Below the pieces are notes generated by a model. That model was not told the DNA's origin. It did not search any database and was given only the letters and a program-made list of their open reading frames with translations. The translations under genes and the position numbers were made by a program. Shown here one piece after another: positions 43,420 through 51,713 of a stretch of 64,000 nucleotides of DNA (the first letter of the stretch is position 1; each line of letters opens with the position of its first letter). Source of the DNA: Streptomyces lasiicapitis (GTDB lineage: Bacteria > Actinomycetota > Actinomycetes > Streptomycetales > Streptomycetaceae); NCBI RefSeq assembly GCF_014646335.1, contig NZ_BMNG01000007.1, forward strand, positions 1-64,000, read 5' to 3'.

Positions 43420-44412
43420 CTAGAGCAGGCTGAGTGCCTGCATCGCATCGCGTTCGATGCGTGAGAGGTCGTGGAGGATGGAGCCGGCCTGCGTGAGGTG
43501 CTTCGCGTCGCCGGATTCTCCTGCTGTCGCGACGAGTGCGGCCACCTGTGTCCAGAGGGTGGCGGCCTCGGCGTACAGGCTGTGGCCGGTGCGCAGGTGA
43601 CTGCTGTCGATCAGTTGGGCGCACTCGGCGAGGAAGTCCCGGTAGAGGTTGCGGAACAGGGCTCCGCCCGTGCCGGCTCGCTCCATGAGGACGGCGGCCC
43701 GTGGCAGGTCCTCACGCTGATTGTCGCTGCGCTCCAGCCACTTCGGCACTTGCTTGGCCGTCTTCTCGATGCCCCGGTGGCCCAGGTTCGCGATGGGCGG
43801 GTTCAGGAAGGCATGGGCGCAGGTCTTGATCGCGGGGATGATCCGGTCCTGCGGTGACGTCGGGCCGCTGGGTGCCGTGATGGTGAAGGAGCGGTGCTTG
43901 GCGGCCATGGGGCCGCGCTCGGCCCTGGCCTTGGCCAGACTGGCGAGGCCGGTGGTGACGGCTCCGCCCTGCGGGTCGGTGTCCACCAGGTAGGCGTCCT
44001 GTGCGTCGTAGCCGTACATGGCCACGACGTGCCCGCCGAAGTGCACCTTGGTGCTGAAGTAGTCCAGGTGGTAGCTGTCGAGCTGAAGGCCGACGGGCCT
44101 GCCGGCGTCGATGGGTGCCGCCACGTTCTGCCATGCCTTGCGCGGAGAGGTGGTCTCCCCGACCAGCAACTCAAGGCCGAGCGCGGCGGTCAGGTTCTTG
44201 GTGAGTTCGAACGGCTTGACCCGGCCTCCCAGGAAGGGGAAGCCCATGGCTTTGCTGTCCCAGTAGATGAAGGACAGCCCGGAGCCAAGCCCGAACAGCA
44301 TGGGCTCGGACAGGTCGAGCCCCTCATGCCGCAGCAGCACGCCCAGCGCTGTCGTCTCACAGTGCTGCATGCCGCGGGCATCGATGTCTTTCACCAGGGT
44401 CATGTCGCTCAT
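43420..44412 (-). CDS. BtrH-like acyltransferase with DUF4872 tail
   Basis: 330 residues. The N-terminal part follows the BtrH/C39-like fold: MQHCETTALGVLLRHEGLDLSEPMLFGLGSG has the Cys (residue 18) after His, and HFGGHVVAMYGYDAQDAYLVDTDPQGG the His/Asp. The C-terminal DUF4872 helical domain (RTGHSLYAEAATLWTQVAALVATA, LHDLSRIERDAMQAL) completes the usual pairing. BtrH transfers a side chain from a carrier protein in butirosin biosynthesis; relatives serve other pathways. No carrier protein is nearby. An ATG at 44403 is an alternative start. It is divergent from a small helical protein gene. Confidence 0.8.
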   Translation of the reverse strand: MSDMTLVKDIDARGMQHCETTALGVLLRHEGLDLSEPMLFGLGSGLSFIYWDSKAMGFPFLGGRVKPFELTKNLTAALGLELLVGETTSPRKAWQNVAAPIDAGRPVGLQLDSYHLDYFSTKVHFGGHVVAMYGYDAQDAYLVDTDPQGGAVTTGLASLAKARAERGPMAAKHRSFTITAPSGPTSPQDRIIPAIKTCAHAFLNPPIANLGHRGIEKTAKQVPKWLERSDNQREDLPRAAVLMERAGTGGALFRNLYRDFLAECAQLIDSSHLRTGHSLYAEAATLWTQVAALVATAGESGDAKHLTQAGSILHDLSRIERDAMQALSLL

Positions 44413-44641
44413 TCCTCCTCCCCCACCAGACGACAGCGTTGCAGATGTACGTGCCTGCGTCTTTACCGGCTTCCCCGGGCTCGTGACGGTGCCGTGGCGG
44501 TCCGGGGTCGGAGCGTGGCGGGGGCGTGACAGGTCGGTGTCAGGGGTGGGGGCGACCTTGGAGGCGTACCAAGTTCGGCCGGGCCGGGAACGGCTCGGCA
44601 GGGCTTATCCATCACGCACAGCTTCTCGAGGAGCAGACATC

Positions 44642-45049
44642 ATGGGCATCACCCTTAACGACCAGGACAAGCTCACCCTTCAGACCGCCGCCCACGGCGC
44701 CGTCTACCTGATGGCCTACGCCGCCGTCGCCCACTCGCCCCACCGGGCCGCCACCAACGGCAGCTTCGCCCTGTACTCCGCGACCGGCCAGGTCGGCCAC
44801 GTACTCGCCGAAAAGCCCAAGGGCATGAAGCTCAACGGCAAGTCCACGGCGGAGATCGCCGACGAGGTTCTTCCCGCCCTGACGGCCGCCATGGAGTTGC
44901 TCAAGAAGCAGGACCTCGCCGAGGCCGACAACTTCCGCAGCACCGTCACCGTCGCCGTCAAAGCCGCCGCCCAGACCCGCAACGCCCAGCCCAGCCCCGC
45001 CCTCGCCGAGATGGCCCGCAAGATCACCCAGGCGATCGACGCCGCCTGA
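44642..45049 (+). CDS. Conserved helical protein of unknown function
   Basis: 135 residues, GAGGAG about 10 bases before the ATG. It is helical and soluble, with Ala/Lys-rich amphipathic segments (LQTAAHGAVYLMAYAAVAHS, IADEVLPALTAAMELLKKQD, STVTVAVKAAAQTR). It has no signal peptide, Cys or enzyme motif. It is divergent from the BtrH-like gene and is followed by a perfect hairpin, so it is a single-gene transcript. Confidence 0.65.
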   Translation: MGITLNDQDKLTLQTAAHGAVYLMAYAAVAHSPHRAATNGSFALYSATGQVGHVLAEKPKGMKLNGKSTAEIADEVLPALTAAMELLKKQDLAEADNFRSTVTVAVKAAAQTRNAQPSPALAEMARKITQAIDAA

Positions 45050-45125
45050 TGCACGAGGGCCGGGAACATCCGGCCGGATCTCCACGCCTGGCGAATGCGC
45101 CGCCGCCCGGGGTGATGCGGTTCCG

Positions 45126-45159
45126 GAGACCGGACAGAACTCACGTTCTGTCCGGTCTC
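45126..45159. terminator. Strong hairpin terminator
   Basis: A perfect 15-bp stem (GAGACCGGACAGAAC, loop tcac) lies between the convergent ends of the helical-protein gene and the TIGR03086 fragment and can end both. Confidence 0.8.
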
Positions 45160-45666
45160 GGCTGCGTTCGGGGCCGTACCTCGTCGAGTCGGCGGAGGCG
45201 GCCGGGACGGCAACACCCATCAGATGGCGCGGCCGAAGTAGGCGGCGAGGCGGTCGAGTTCGGGGGCGTCGTCGGGGGCGGGCTTGGAGGGGCCGAACAT
45301 GCCGGTCCGGACGCGGGCTTCGTCGGGGAAGTTGCCGTACCAGCCGGCCATGGCGGCCTTCACGGCGTCCGGGTCGCCGGTACGGTCCTGGCCGGTGGCC
45401 GTGGCCAGGTCCCAGCCGTGCAGGACGGCCTCCAGGAGGTGCAGGTCCGCGATGCGCGGGCCCATCCCACCGCCGGGCAGCGGCATCTGGCGCTGCAGGG
45501 CGCCCTCGGTCTGCCAGGCGGCGAGTACGTCCGTGGCGCCCTTGGCGTACACGTCGCCGGGCTGCTGGTCGCCGATCTGGTCCTGGGCGAAGAGGGAGAA
45601 GTCGGGGCCGCCGCCCTGGGCGAGGGTGACGTAGTAGGGGTTGCCGGCAACTGGAGAGTGCCCCAC

Positions 45667-45691
45667 CTTGCGGCCAGCTTCTGTCCGCAAG
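45667..45691. repeat. Palindrome 1 of a pair (TTGCGGcCA-5-TGTCCGCAA)
   Basis: CTTGCGGCCA, spacer gcttc, TGTCCGCAAG; nine of ten bases pair. The arms and 5-nt spacing match palindrome 2, 75 bp away. It sits at the point where the TIGR03086 homology breaks. Confidence 0.65.
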
Positions 45692-45741
45692 GCGAAACGG
45701 GCAGGACCCGACCCACTCGGAACATCTGGCTCGCCCATGCT

Positions 45742-45782
45742 TTGCGGGTATTGCGGACAGTTATTGTCCGCAATACCCGCAA
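45742..45782. repeat. Palindrome 2: perfect 18-bp inverted repeat
   Basis: TTGCGGGTATTGCGGACA, spacer gttat, then the exact complement. The inner part repeats the motif of palindrome 1 with the same 5-nt spacer. It may be an operator, a recombination site or a hairpin from a lost mobile element; the sequence alone cannot tell. Confidence 0.8.
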
Positions 45783-45862
45783 GCCTCCGTGGCTTCATAT
45801 GCCACTGGATCCAGTAGGAACGCCACCGAGGTCAACAAGCTCCTCACCGAATGGGAGGACGC

Positions 45863-46291
45863 TCAGTCGACGCAGAATTCGTTGCCCTCGATGTCCTGCA
45901 TCACGATGCACGAATCGTTGCCGTCATACAGAAGCCGCACCCGTACCGCGCCGAGCGCGACCAGTCTCGTGCACTCGGCTTCGAGCGTGGCGAGGCGCTC
46001 TTCGCCCACGAGCCCGGTGCCGACCCTCACGTCAAGATGCACCCGATTCTTGACGACCTTGCCTTCGGGCACGCGCTGAAAGAACAAGCGCGGGCCCACA
46101 CCTGAGGGATCGCCGCAGGCGAACCATGAACCCTGATCCTCAGGAGGCCGGGAGCGGTCGAAATCGTCCCAAGTGGCGAACCCTCCCGGTGGCGGCGATA
46201 CGACGTACCCCAACACCTCACACCAAAAGCGAGCGACACGCTCCGGTTCCGCACAGTCAAAGGTGACTTGGAACTTCTTGATCGACGACAT
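45863..46291 (-). CDS. VOC (glyoxalase-like) family protein
   Basis: 142 residues with the VOC layout: IKKFQVTFDCAEPERVARFWCEVLGYVV at the start, WFACGDPSGVGPRLFFQRVPEGKVVKNRVHLDVRVG in the middle, and MQDIEGNEFCVD at the end (metal-site Glu). Ligand unknown; many such proteins are hydrolases, isomerases or drug-binding resistance proteins. It stands alone beside an insertion-sequence remnant. Confidence 0.85.
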   Translation of the reverse strand: MSSIKKFQVTFDCAEPERVARFWCEVLGYVVSPPPGGFATWDDFDRSRPPEDQGSWFACGDPSGVGPRLFFQRVPEGKVVKNRVHLDVRVGTGLVGEERLATLEAECTRLVALGAVRVRLLYDGNDSCIVMQDIEGNEFCVD

Positions 46292-46369
46292 CGGCGCACC
46301 ATAACAGGGGGTCTTTGTCGCTCAGAGGTCGCTTTTCTCTGTGGTGCGGTGTTATCTCTAGTTTTGCTT

Positions 46370-47124
46370 CCACTGATGGTCTGGTGCTGGACTTCGGACG
46401 GCCGCCCCGGCACGACCTGCGCGAGATCATGAACGCCATCCTGTATGTGGACCGCACCGGCTGCCAGTGGGCCTACCTCCCGCACGACTTCCCGCCGCAT
46501 CAGACGGTCTACGGCATCTTCGCCCAGCTCAACGGGCTGCTGCGAGAGCTGGTGCGCCAGCAGGAAAGGAAGGCAAGCACCGCCACCCCTCGGCCTGCGT
46601 GATCGACGCGCAGAGCGTCAAGACCTCCACCTCCGTCCCCGCCAGAACGCAGGGCATCGACGCGGGCAAGAAGATCGTGGGCCGCAAACGCAGCATCATC
46701 ACCGACACCCTCGGCCTGCTGCCGGCGGTACTTGTCACCGCGGCCGGCGTGCAGGACTCCACGGCAGGCCGCCGCCGACCACCCCAGTCTGCGCAAGGTC
46801 TGGGTCGACGGCGGCTACCGCAAGCACTTCATCGATCACGCCGCTACCCTCGGCATCGACCTCGAAATCGTCCAACGCACCCCCGGGACCAGGGGCTTCA
46901 CCCCGATACCGAAACGCTGGACGGTCGAGCGGACCTACGGCTGGCTGATGCTCCACCGCCGCCTGGCGCGTGATTGCGAAACTCACCCTCACCGTTCCGA
47001 AGCCATGATCCACCTGGCCATGACCGACCTGATGGCCCGCCGCCTCACCGGCGAGAACACCATCTCCTGGCACGACCCGACATCACCGGATCAGATTCGC
47101 ATTCCGGACCCTTTGGCTGGTTAA
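46370..47124 (+). mobile_element. Frameshifted IS5-type transposase (relic insertion sequence)
   Basis: Homology is spread over three frames. DFGRPPRHDLREIMNAILYVDRTGCQWAYLPHDFPPHQTVYG runs to about 46565. ACVIDAQSVKTST to VTAAGVQDSTAG runs to about 46770 in a second frame, and SLRKVWVDGGYRKHFIDHA to VERTYGWLMLHRRLARD and the stop at 47124 in a third. The DDE residues (VIDAQ, WVDGG, VERTYG) are all readable, so decay is recent, but two frameshifts and a missing N-terminus of about 30 residues disable it. I could not identify terminal inverted repeats. Confidence 0.85.
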
Positions 47125-47355
47125 GCCACACTAGGCACGTCCCCGGATCGTGGGGTGCAGCCCGACGCCCTCCTAGGGTGAACACACCCGCTGGCCCGGC
47201 GGCTGGGTGGAGGTTCGTTCGCCCCTGAACGGGCCTCCACCCTCGCGGGTCTCTGGCTGATAAAGAAGCGTGAACGCGGCGCGCCGGTTGGGCTGCCCGG
47301 CCCTGTGACGTGCAGGATCCACCCGTCCGATGATCACAACACGGGGAGGGAACTC

Positions 47356-47505
47356 ATGACCCGCACCATCCGCCGCACAGCCCTCGCATTCGCCGCCCTC
47401 GCACTCGGCACCTTCGCCTGGAGCTGGGTCAACAGCGAGCCCCAGGCCGGCGACACCACCGTCACCGCCGCCTGGATGAAGTCCGGGGGGCACCACACCA
47501 ACTAG
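47356..47505 (+). CDS. Small membrane or secreted peptide
   Basis: 49 residues. GGGGAGGG five bases before the ATG is an excellent Shine-Dalgarno. The N-terminal TRTIRRTALAFAALALGTFAWSWV is a signal peptide or membrane anchor, leaving a mature tail of about 25 residues (EPQAGDTTVTAAWMKSGGHHTN). A strong hairpin follows nine bases after the stop. RBS, signal and terminator together make it credible as a real gene. I recognise no family. Confidence 0.6.
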   Translation: MTRTIRRTALAFAALALGTFAWSWVNSEPQAGDTTVTAAWMKSGGHHTN

Positions 47506-47513
47506 TCGAGACG

Positions 47514-47539
47514 GCGCCCCGGCCCGCGGGCCGGGGCGC
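47514..47539 (+). terminator. GC hairpin terminator
   Basis: GCGCCCCGGCCC, loop gc, GGGCCGGGGCGC: a perfect 12-bp stem eight bases after the stop of the small secreted peptide gene. Confidence 0.75.
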
Positions 47540-47666
47540 TGGTGCGTGCGACCTGCCGGACTGGGAGACAGCGCGGACAAGTTGGCGCCGGGGTCCCGTA
47601 CTGGACGGTGCTGCGTGACCAGCGATGGGAGCGCATCTGGAAGGCCAACCCTGCCATCGCCGCCCG

Positions 47667-47978
47667 CTACGACAACCCCGTGCAGGCCATGCGAGTGGAC
47701 AAGGGTTTCGATCGAAACCCTGCGTACTGACGATCCAAACTTTTCGACTGAAACGTTTGCACGCCACCGTGCCGTACGTGCCTCACGAACCCCCAGATAT
47801 CAGTGAGGCACGCGGGACCACTGGCCCGGTCCCTCACATACCTGCACCCTCCAGGCACCAGCGCGACGTCGACAACTTCGACCTTCGCTTCAGAAGGCGT
47901 GCGCGCTTTCAGCGCCGCCCAGGCTCCGATGAGGGCCCCGAAAACCGCCGCTAGGGATCCAATGATGGCCTCGGCCAT
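47667..47978 (-). CDS. Doubtful small protein with one membrane helix
   Basis: 103 residues from the ATG at 47978 (MAEAIIGSLAAVFGALIGAWAALKAR, a membrane helix, then a short soluble part). It has no strong ribosome site and its C-terminal third crosses the palindromes at 47703-47754. The first 45 residues look protein-like; the remainder may be an overrun after a lost stop. Low confidence. Confidence 0.3.
   Translation of the reverse strand: MAEAIIGSLAAVFGALIGAWAALKARTPSEAKVEVVDVALVPGGCRYVRDRASGPACLTDIWGFVRHVRHGGVQTFQSKSLDRQYAGFRSKPLSTRMACTGLS
47703..47754. promoter_or_regulatory. Two TTTCGAYYGAAAC palindromic sites
   Basis: GGGTTTCGATCGAAACCC (47703-47720) is an 18-bp perfect palindrome; TTTTCGACTGAAAC (47741-47754) repeats its core with two changes, 36 bp further on. 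The spacing is between three and four helical turns. It may be a dimer-binding operator. It resembles the parS core in its GTTTC/GAAAC arms but has a CGATCG centre. Confidence 0.5.
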
Positions 47979-48103
47979 GTCCCGAACCCTGGTTTCTGGC
48001 ACAGGCGCACGGTAGTGCGGCGACCACCACGGCTTCGCCCCGCCGGTTTGAAGATGGGTTCTCATTTCCCGGTGTGGATCCGCATGTTGCCGGTAGGGCT
48101 TCC

Positions 48104-50704
48104 TCAGGGAAGGACCTCGACGTACCCATCGGTCCCGTGCACACGGATCCGCTGCCCGTCCCGGATCAGCCGCGTGGCCTTCTCCACGCCGACGACGGCC
48201 GGCAAGCCGTACTCCCGGGCGATCACCGCGCCATGGGTCATCAGGCCGCCAACCTCCGTCACCAGGCCCGCGATTCCGACGAACAGTGGCGACCAGCTGG
48301 GGTCGGTGAAGGTCGTGACCAGGATGTCGCCCGCTTCGAGATCGGCCTCCGCCATGTCAAGGATGACGCGGGCCCGTCCCTCGATGGTCCCGGCGGACAC
48401 CGGGAGGCCGATCAGGGCGTCGGCCGGAGCGTCGTCGCGCCGGTACGCCCCGTTGAAGGCCTCGCCATCCGATGTGAGGACCCGGGGCGGCGTGAGCGCG
48501 TCGTACGACCGGAACGCTTCCTTGCGCTGCTGGATGAGCTGGTCGTCCGCCTGGTTCGAGCGCGCGACCTCGTGGAGTTCCTGGAACGTGAGGTAGAAGA
48601 TGTCCTCCTTGTCAGGAAGCACGTCGGCTCGCACGAGGCGCTCGCCCTCTGCCAGCAGGGCCTGCTTGTAGACGAAGTAGCGGCTGATGATGCCGTACTT
48701 CGGGTACTCCCGGTATCCGATGAAGGTCCTGACCTGGTCGATCATCCGCTTGGCCGCGTCGGCCTTCTGGTCCCCGTCCGGCAGGGCCCGCAAGCGTGAC
48801 AGCACGTCGTGTTCCTTCTTGTGCGCCTTCTGCCGGCCTTCCTCGAAGCGCCGCTCGGCGGCGCCCGGTTCGAAGATCCTGACGTTGTCGAGGATCACGG
48901 GCACGAGCGTGGTGGGGCGCTCGCGCCAACGCGGCCTCGTGATGTCGATCTCGCCGACGCAGCGCATACCGTACCGGTCCAGGTAGGCCTCGATGGCGTC
49001 GCGCGCTGCGGTCCCGCCCTCGAGCTTCGCCAACTCGTCCAGGAAACCCTCGTCCTCGACGCCCCGCAGGAACGCCACCACCTCCGGATGGGGGCGGATC
49101 ACGTCCGCGACGTCGAGCAGCGCCAGTCCCATCTCCGACGTGACGTTGTCGGGGGCGGACAGCGTCAGCGTGTCAGCGGCGTTCTTCTCGCCCAGCCACT
49201 CCTGCAACTTGTCGTTGAGCCACCACGTGGCCTCCATCCCCGCCATGATCGCCTGCATGCTCAGCGGATCGCCGAGCACCCGCTTGTGCTCCTCGAAGGC
49301 CTCCAGGAGGAAATCGAACAGCGCCGGTCCGGTCTTCGTCCGGATGTCGCGCTCCAGCGCGGCGATGGACACCTGGCTTCGCTCGATCAGCTCGGTGACG
49401 ATGGCCGGGTCGGCCTCAAGGGGGGCGGACGCATCGCCGGCTCGCGGCCCGCCGGGACGACCCGCGTCCGGGAGCGCCGGGACGAAGTCGTCGCGGTCGA
49501 GTACGGTCTCCAGCGCGTCCCTGGTCAGCGGATCGCCTCTCCCCATCAGGTCCAGGAGACCGGCGCGGCCCTCCGGCGCGGCAAGGCGCCGGGCGACGTC
49601 GACGAACAGCCTCCCGCCGGCCTCCTGCATCGCAACCATGGCCGTCAGCTGCCACATGGAGAGCCCCAGGGGCTTCATGGGGTCGGTCATCATCTGCTGA
49701 TGACCGACGGACACGTATACGTGATTCTCCTGGTCGTCGGCCTCGGGGATGGGGAACAGCGTCGTGATCGGCCGGCTCTGCACGATCTGGAAGCCGTCGT
49801 CGACCAGGCACCACTCGATGTCCTGCGGGCGGCCGAAGTGCGCTTCGATGCGCCGCCCGAGCTGTACGAGCCGTACGACCTGCGCATCCGTCAGCGCCGG
49901 CTGCTCCTGCCGCTGCGGGTCGATCGCCACCTCCTCCGTACCACCGGCCCGCAGGGCGTGAACGGCTCGCTGCTTGGCGGCGATCGCTTTGGAAACGACT
50001 TCCCCGTCGCACACCTTGAAGACGTCCGGGTTCACCAGGCCGGAGACCAGGGCCTCACCGAGGCCGAAGCCGGCGTCCACGGTGGCGACCTTCCGGTTGC
50101 CCGTGACAGGGTCGGCGGTGAAGAGGATGCCGGATGCTTGCGGGAAGGCCATCCGCTGCACGACCACGGCCATGTGGACCGTACGGTGGTCGATGCCGTG
50201 CCGCCGGCGGTAGGTCACGGCCCGCTCGGTGAACAGCGATGCCCAGCACCGGCTGACGTGCTGGAGGATCGCTGTCGGCCCCACGACGTTCAGGTAGGTG
50301 TCCTGCTGGCCGGCGAAGGAGGCTGTCGGCAGGTCCTCTGCCGTCGCGCTGGATCGGACGGCGTACGCGGTTTGCTCGCCGTGCTGGGCGAGCGCGCGGG
50401 TGATCGCCGCCGCGATGTCGCCCGGGATGGCGACCTCTTCGATGGTCCGGCGGACCTGCGCGCTGAGCGAGCGGACCGCCTCCCGGTCGTCCGGGTTCAC
50501 GCGCGACAGCCGATCGAGCAGATCGTCGACCGACGGCGCTTCCACCATCACCCGCCGGAAGGCGTCCGTCGTCACGCAAAATCCACACGGCACGCGGACG
50601 CCTTCGATCCGCGACAGCCCGCCGAGGTGCGCGCCCTTACCGCCGACGACTGCGAGCTGCGTCTCGTCCACCTCTTGAAGATCCAACACGTACTGCTCGG
50701 TCAC
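48104..50704 (-). CDS. Rifamycin-inactivating phosphotransferase (Rph)
   Basis: 866 residues from the GTG at 50704 (GGAGG upstream), the normal length of RPH enzymes. An ATP-grasp-like domain (VGGKGAHLGGLSRIEGVRVPCG, YAVRSSATAEDLP, FAGQQDTYLN, GILFTADPVTG, IEWCLVDDGFQIVQSRPITT) is followed by the rifamycin-binding helical domain, with the phospho-His domain at the C-terminus (GGLMTHGAVIAREYGLPAVVGV, catalytic H824). It uses ATP to phosphorylate the ansa-chain hydroxyl of rifamycins, releasing AMP and phosphate. Cytoplasmic; resistance to rifamycins expected. An upstream element matching the RAE is probably its control site. Confidence 0.93.
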   Translation of the reverse strand: MTEQYVLDLQEVDETQLAVVGGKGAHLGGLSRIEGVRVPCGFCVTTDAFRRVMVEAPSVDDLLDRLSRVNPDDREAVRSLSAQVRRTIEEVAIPGDIAAAITRALAQHGEQTAYAVRSSATAEDLPTASFAGQQDTYLNVVGPTAILQHVSRCWASLFTERAVTYRRRHGIDHRTVHMAVVVQRMAFPQASGILFTADPVTGNRKVATVDAGFGLGEALVSGLVNPDVFKVCDGEVVSKAIAAKQRAVHALRAGGTEEVAIDPQRQEQPALTDAQVVRLVQLGRRIEAHFGRPQDIEWCLVDDGFQIVQSRPITTLFPIPEADDQENHVYVSVGHQQMMTDPMKPLGLSMWQLTAMVAMQEAGGRLFVDVARRLAAPEGRAGLLDLMGRGDPLTRDALETVLDRDDFVPALPDAGRPGGPRAGDASAPLEADPAIVTELIERSQVSIAALERDIRTKTGPALFDFLLEAFEEHKRVLGDPLSMQAIMAGMEATWWLNDKLQEWLGEKNAADTLTLSAPDNVTSEMGLALLDVADVIRPHPEVVAFLRGVEDEGFLDELAKLEGGTAARDAIEAYLDRYGMRCVGEIDITRPRWRERPTTLVPVILDNVRIFEPGAAERRFEEGRQKAHKKEHDVLSRLRALPDGDQKADAAKRMIDQVRTFIGYREYPKYGIISRYFVYKQALLAEGERLVRADVLPDKEDIFYLTFQELHEVARSNQADDQLIQQRKEAFRSYDALTPPRVLTSDGEAFNGAYRRDDAPADALIGLPVSAGTIEGRARVILDMAEADLEAGDILVTTFTDPSWSPLFVGIAGLVTEVGGLMTHGAVIAREYGLPAVVGVEKATRLIRDGQRIRVHGTDGYVEVLP

Positions 50705-50817
50705 TGCGATACCTCCGAGGTAGGGAGACCGTACGGCTGGCCGCTCCGCCCAGTCGGGCGGCAGGCACCCATTTCCACAGGTGGCGGCCTCGGCCGACGA
50801 TTCTGCGCCGTACCCCG

Positions 50818-50836
50818 GGCCTTGTGGCAAGCCCCC
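50818..50836 (-). promoter_or_regulatory. Rifamycin-associated element (RAE) upstream of rph
   Basis: Read on the minus strand it is GGGGCTTGCCACAAGGCCC, 114 bp upstream of the rph start. The RAE consensus, as I remember it, is GGGGCTTGCGGCAAGGCCC, so 17 of 19 bases agree and only the centre differs. RAEs mark rifamycin-inducible genes (rph, helR and others) in actinomycetes. The rest of the 367-bp divergent gap carries no other clear motif. Confidence 0.8.
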
Positions 50837-51071
50837 TGGTGCGCTATAAGTTGAGAGTGGCGAGGAGAGAGAGTGCTCCTTGCCTTTTCTTTTTGCCGTC
50901 CAGTGAAAACCGCCGAGCTTCTCGCGAAGCAGTGGCGCGCCGACTGTCGCACTGGGTGGTCCGCATGGGACACCCGGACCACTTGGAGCTCGCCTGGACC
51001 GGCTCGGGAACCGTTCGCCTGGATTCTGCGTACCCTCTTGAGGCGTTGTCGGCTGGTAGTGAGGGAAGCGA

Positions 51072-51641
51072 ATGAGAGCACGGACGATGGTGGGCGTGGC
51101 GGTATCCGCCTGTGTGGCGCTGGTGGCGTGCGGGTGTGGTCCCGACAAAGCGAAGGACGACGCGGACGCGAAGCCGTCGAAGTCTTCGCAGCCGTCCACG
51201 TCCACGCGGACCGAAGAACCGTCGGCCACGCCGTCGGCGTCCGCTCGAACCAAGAAGCCCTCGGCCAAGCCGACCGGCGACCAGCCCGCGCCCAGGACGA
51301 AGCAGGGTGCGATCCAGCGCTACGAGCAGTACCTCCACGCCCTGGGCCGCGAGGACATCGACACGGTCTGCGAAGTGGCCGCGCCCGCCGCGAAGAAGGC
51401 ACAGGACGAGGGCGTCGGCCCGTGCACATCGACGTACGCCACCGTGTTCAAGATGATCTCGCCCACGCAGAAGAACGCCCTCAAGACCGCGACGGTCGAC
51501 CCACAGCGCGTCGCCGTGCGCACACCCGACAAGATCGAGATGCCGGTCGCAGCGGTCAGGTCCTCCGCGACCTTCACCGAGAGCGACCTCGGCAACTACA
51601 CCTTGGAGTACCTCAAGAACAACTGGTACATCACCGACTGA
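51072..51641 (+). CDS. Lipoprotein of unknown function
   Basis: 189 residues. Signal peptide MVGVAVSACVALVAC with lipobox LVAC at the cleavage site (Cys20), followed by a 60-residue Lys/Ser/Pro/Thr-rich linker (KPSKSSQPSTSTR, SARTKKPSAKPTG) that would span the cell wall. A small C-terminal domain starts at GAIQRYEQYLHALGREDIDTVCEVAAPAA, like the NTF2/Cys-rich domains of Streptomyces lipoproteins (a disulfide between CEV and PCT is possible). The ligand is unknown. GAGGGAAG precedes the start. Confidence 0.75.
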   Translation: MRARTMVGVAVSACVALVACGCGPDKAKDDADAKPSKSSQPSTSTRTEEPSATPSASARTKKPSAKPTGDQPAPRTKQGAIQRYEQYLHALGREDIDTVCEVAAPAAKKAQDEGVGPCTSTYATVFKMISPTQKNALKTATVDPQRVAVRTPDKIEMPVAAVRSSATFTESDLGNYTLEYLKNNWYITD

Positions 51642-51713
51642 CCCCGGCCCTCGCCGCAGGCCGGGTGCGCGCGGTTCGCCCGGACGGGCCTGCTCCACCG
51701 GTATACAGGGGGA

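Larger units (their letters stand above)
45220..45798 (-). pseudogene. TIGR03086 (mycothiol maleylpyruvate isomerase-like) gene with lost N-terminus
   Basis: The open frame codes 192 residues. The part from VAGNPYYVTLAQGGGPDF to the end (ADLHLLEAVLHGWDLATATGQ, then the ELDRLAAYFGRAI tail) is the C-terminal two thirds of a TIGR03086 DinB-like protein. The first 50 residues (MKPRRLAGIADNNC...) are unrelated, and the normal N-terminal helices with metal His residues are absent. The break lies close to two palindromes, so it looks like a rearrangement junction. It could still be translated but is unlikely to be functional. Confidence 0.7.

Noticed and set aside
47703..47720. parS (ParB-binding) site
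   Set aside because: The arms GTTTC/GAAAC agree, but the centre is CGATCG instead of the CACGTG expected in GTTTCACGTGAAAC.
47542..47730. 62-codon plus-strand open frame containing VPYWTVLRDQRWERIWKAN
   Set aside because: It lies between a terminator and a palindrome with no ribosome-binding site; no recognisable family, so left uncalled.
48809..50854. 681-codon plus-strand open frame
   Set aside because: Antisense of rph; composition and lack of motif show a shadow.
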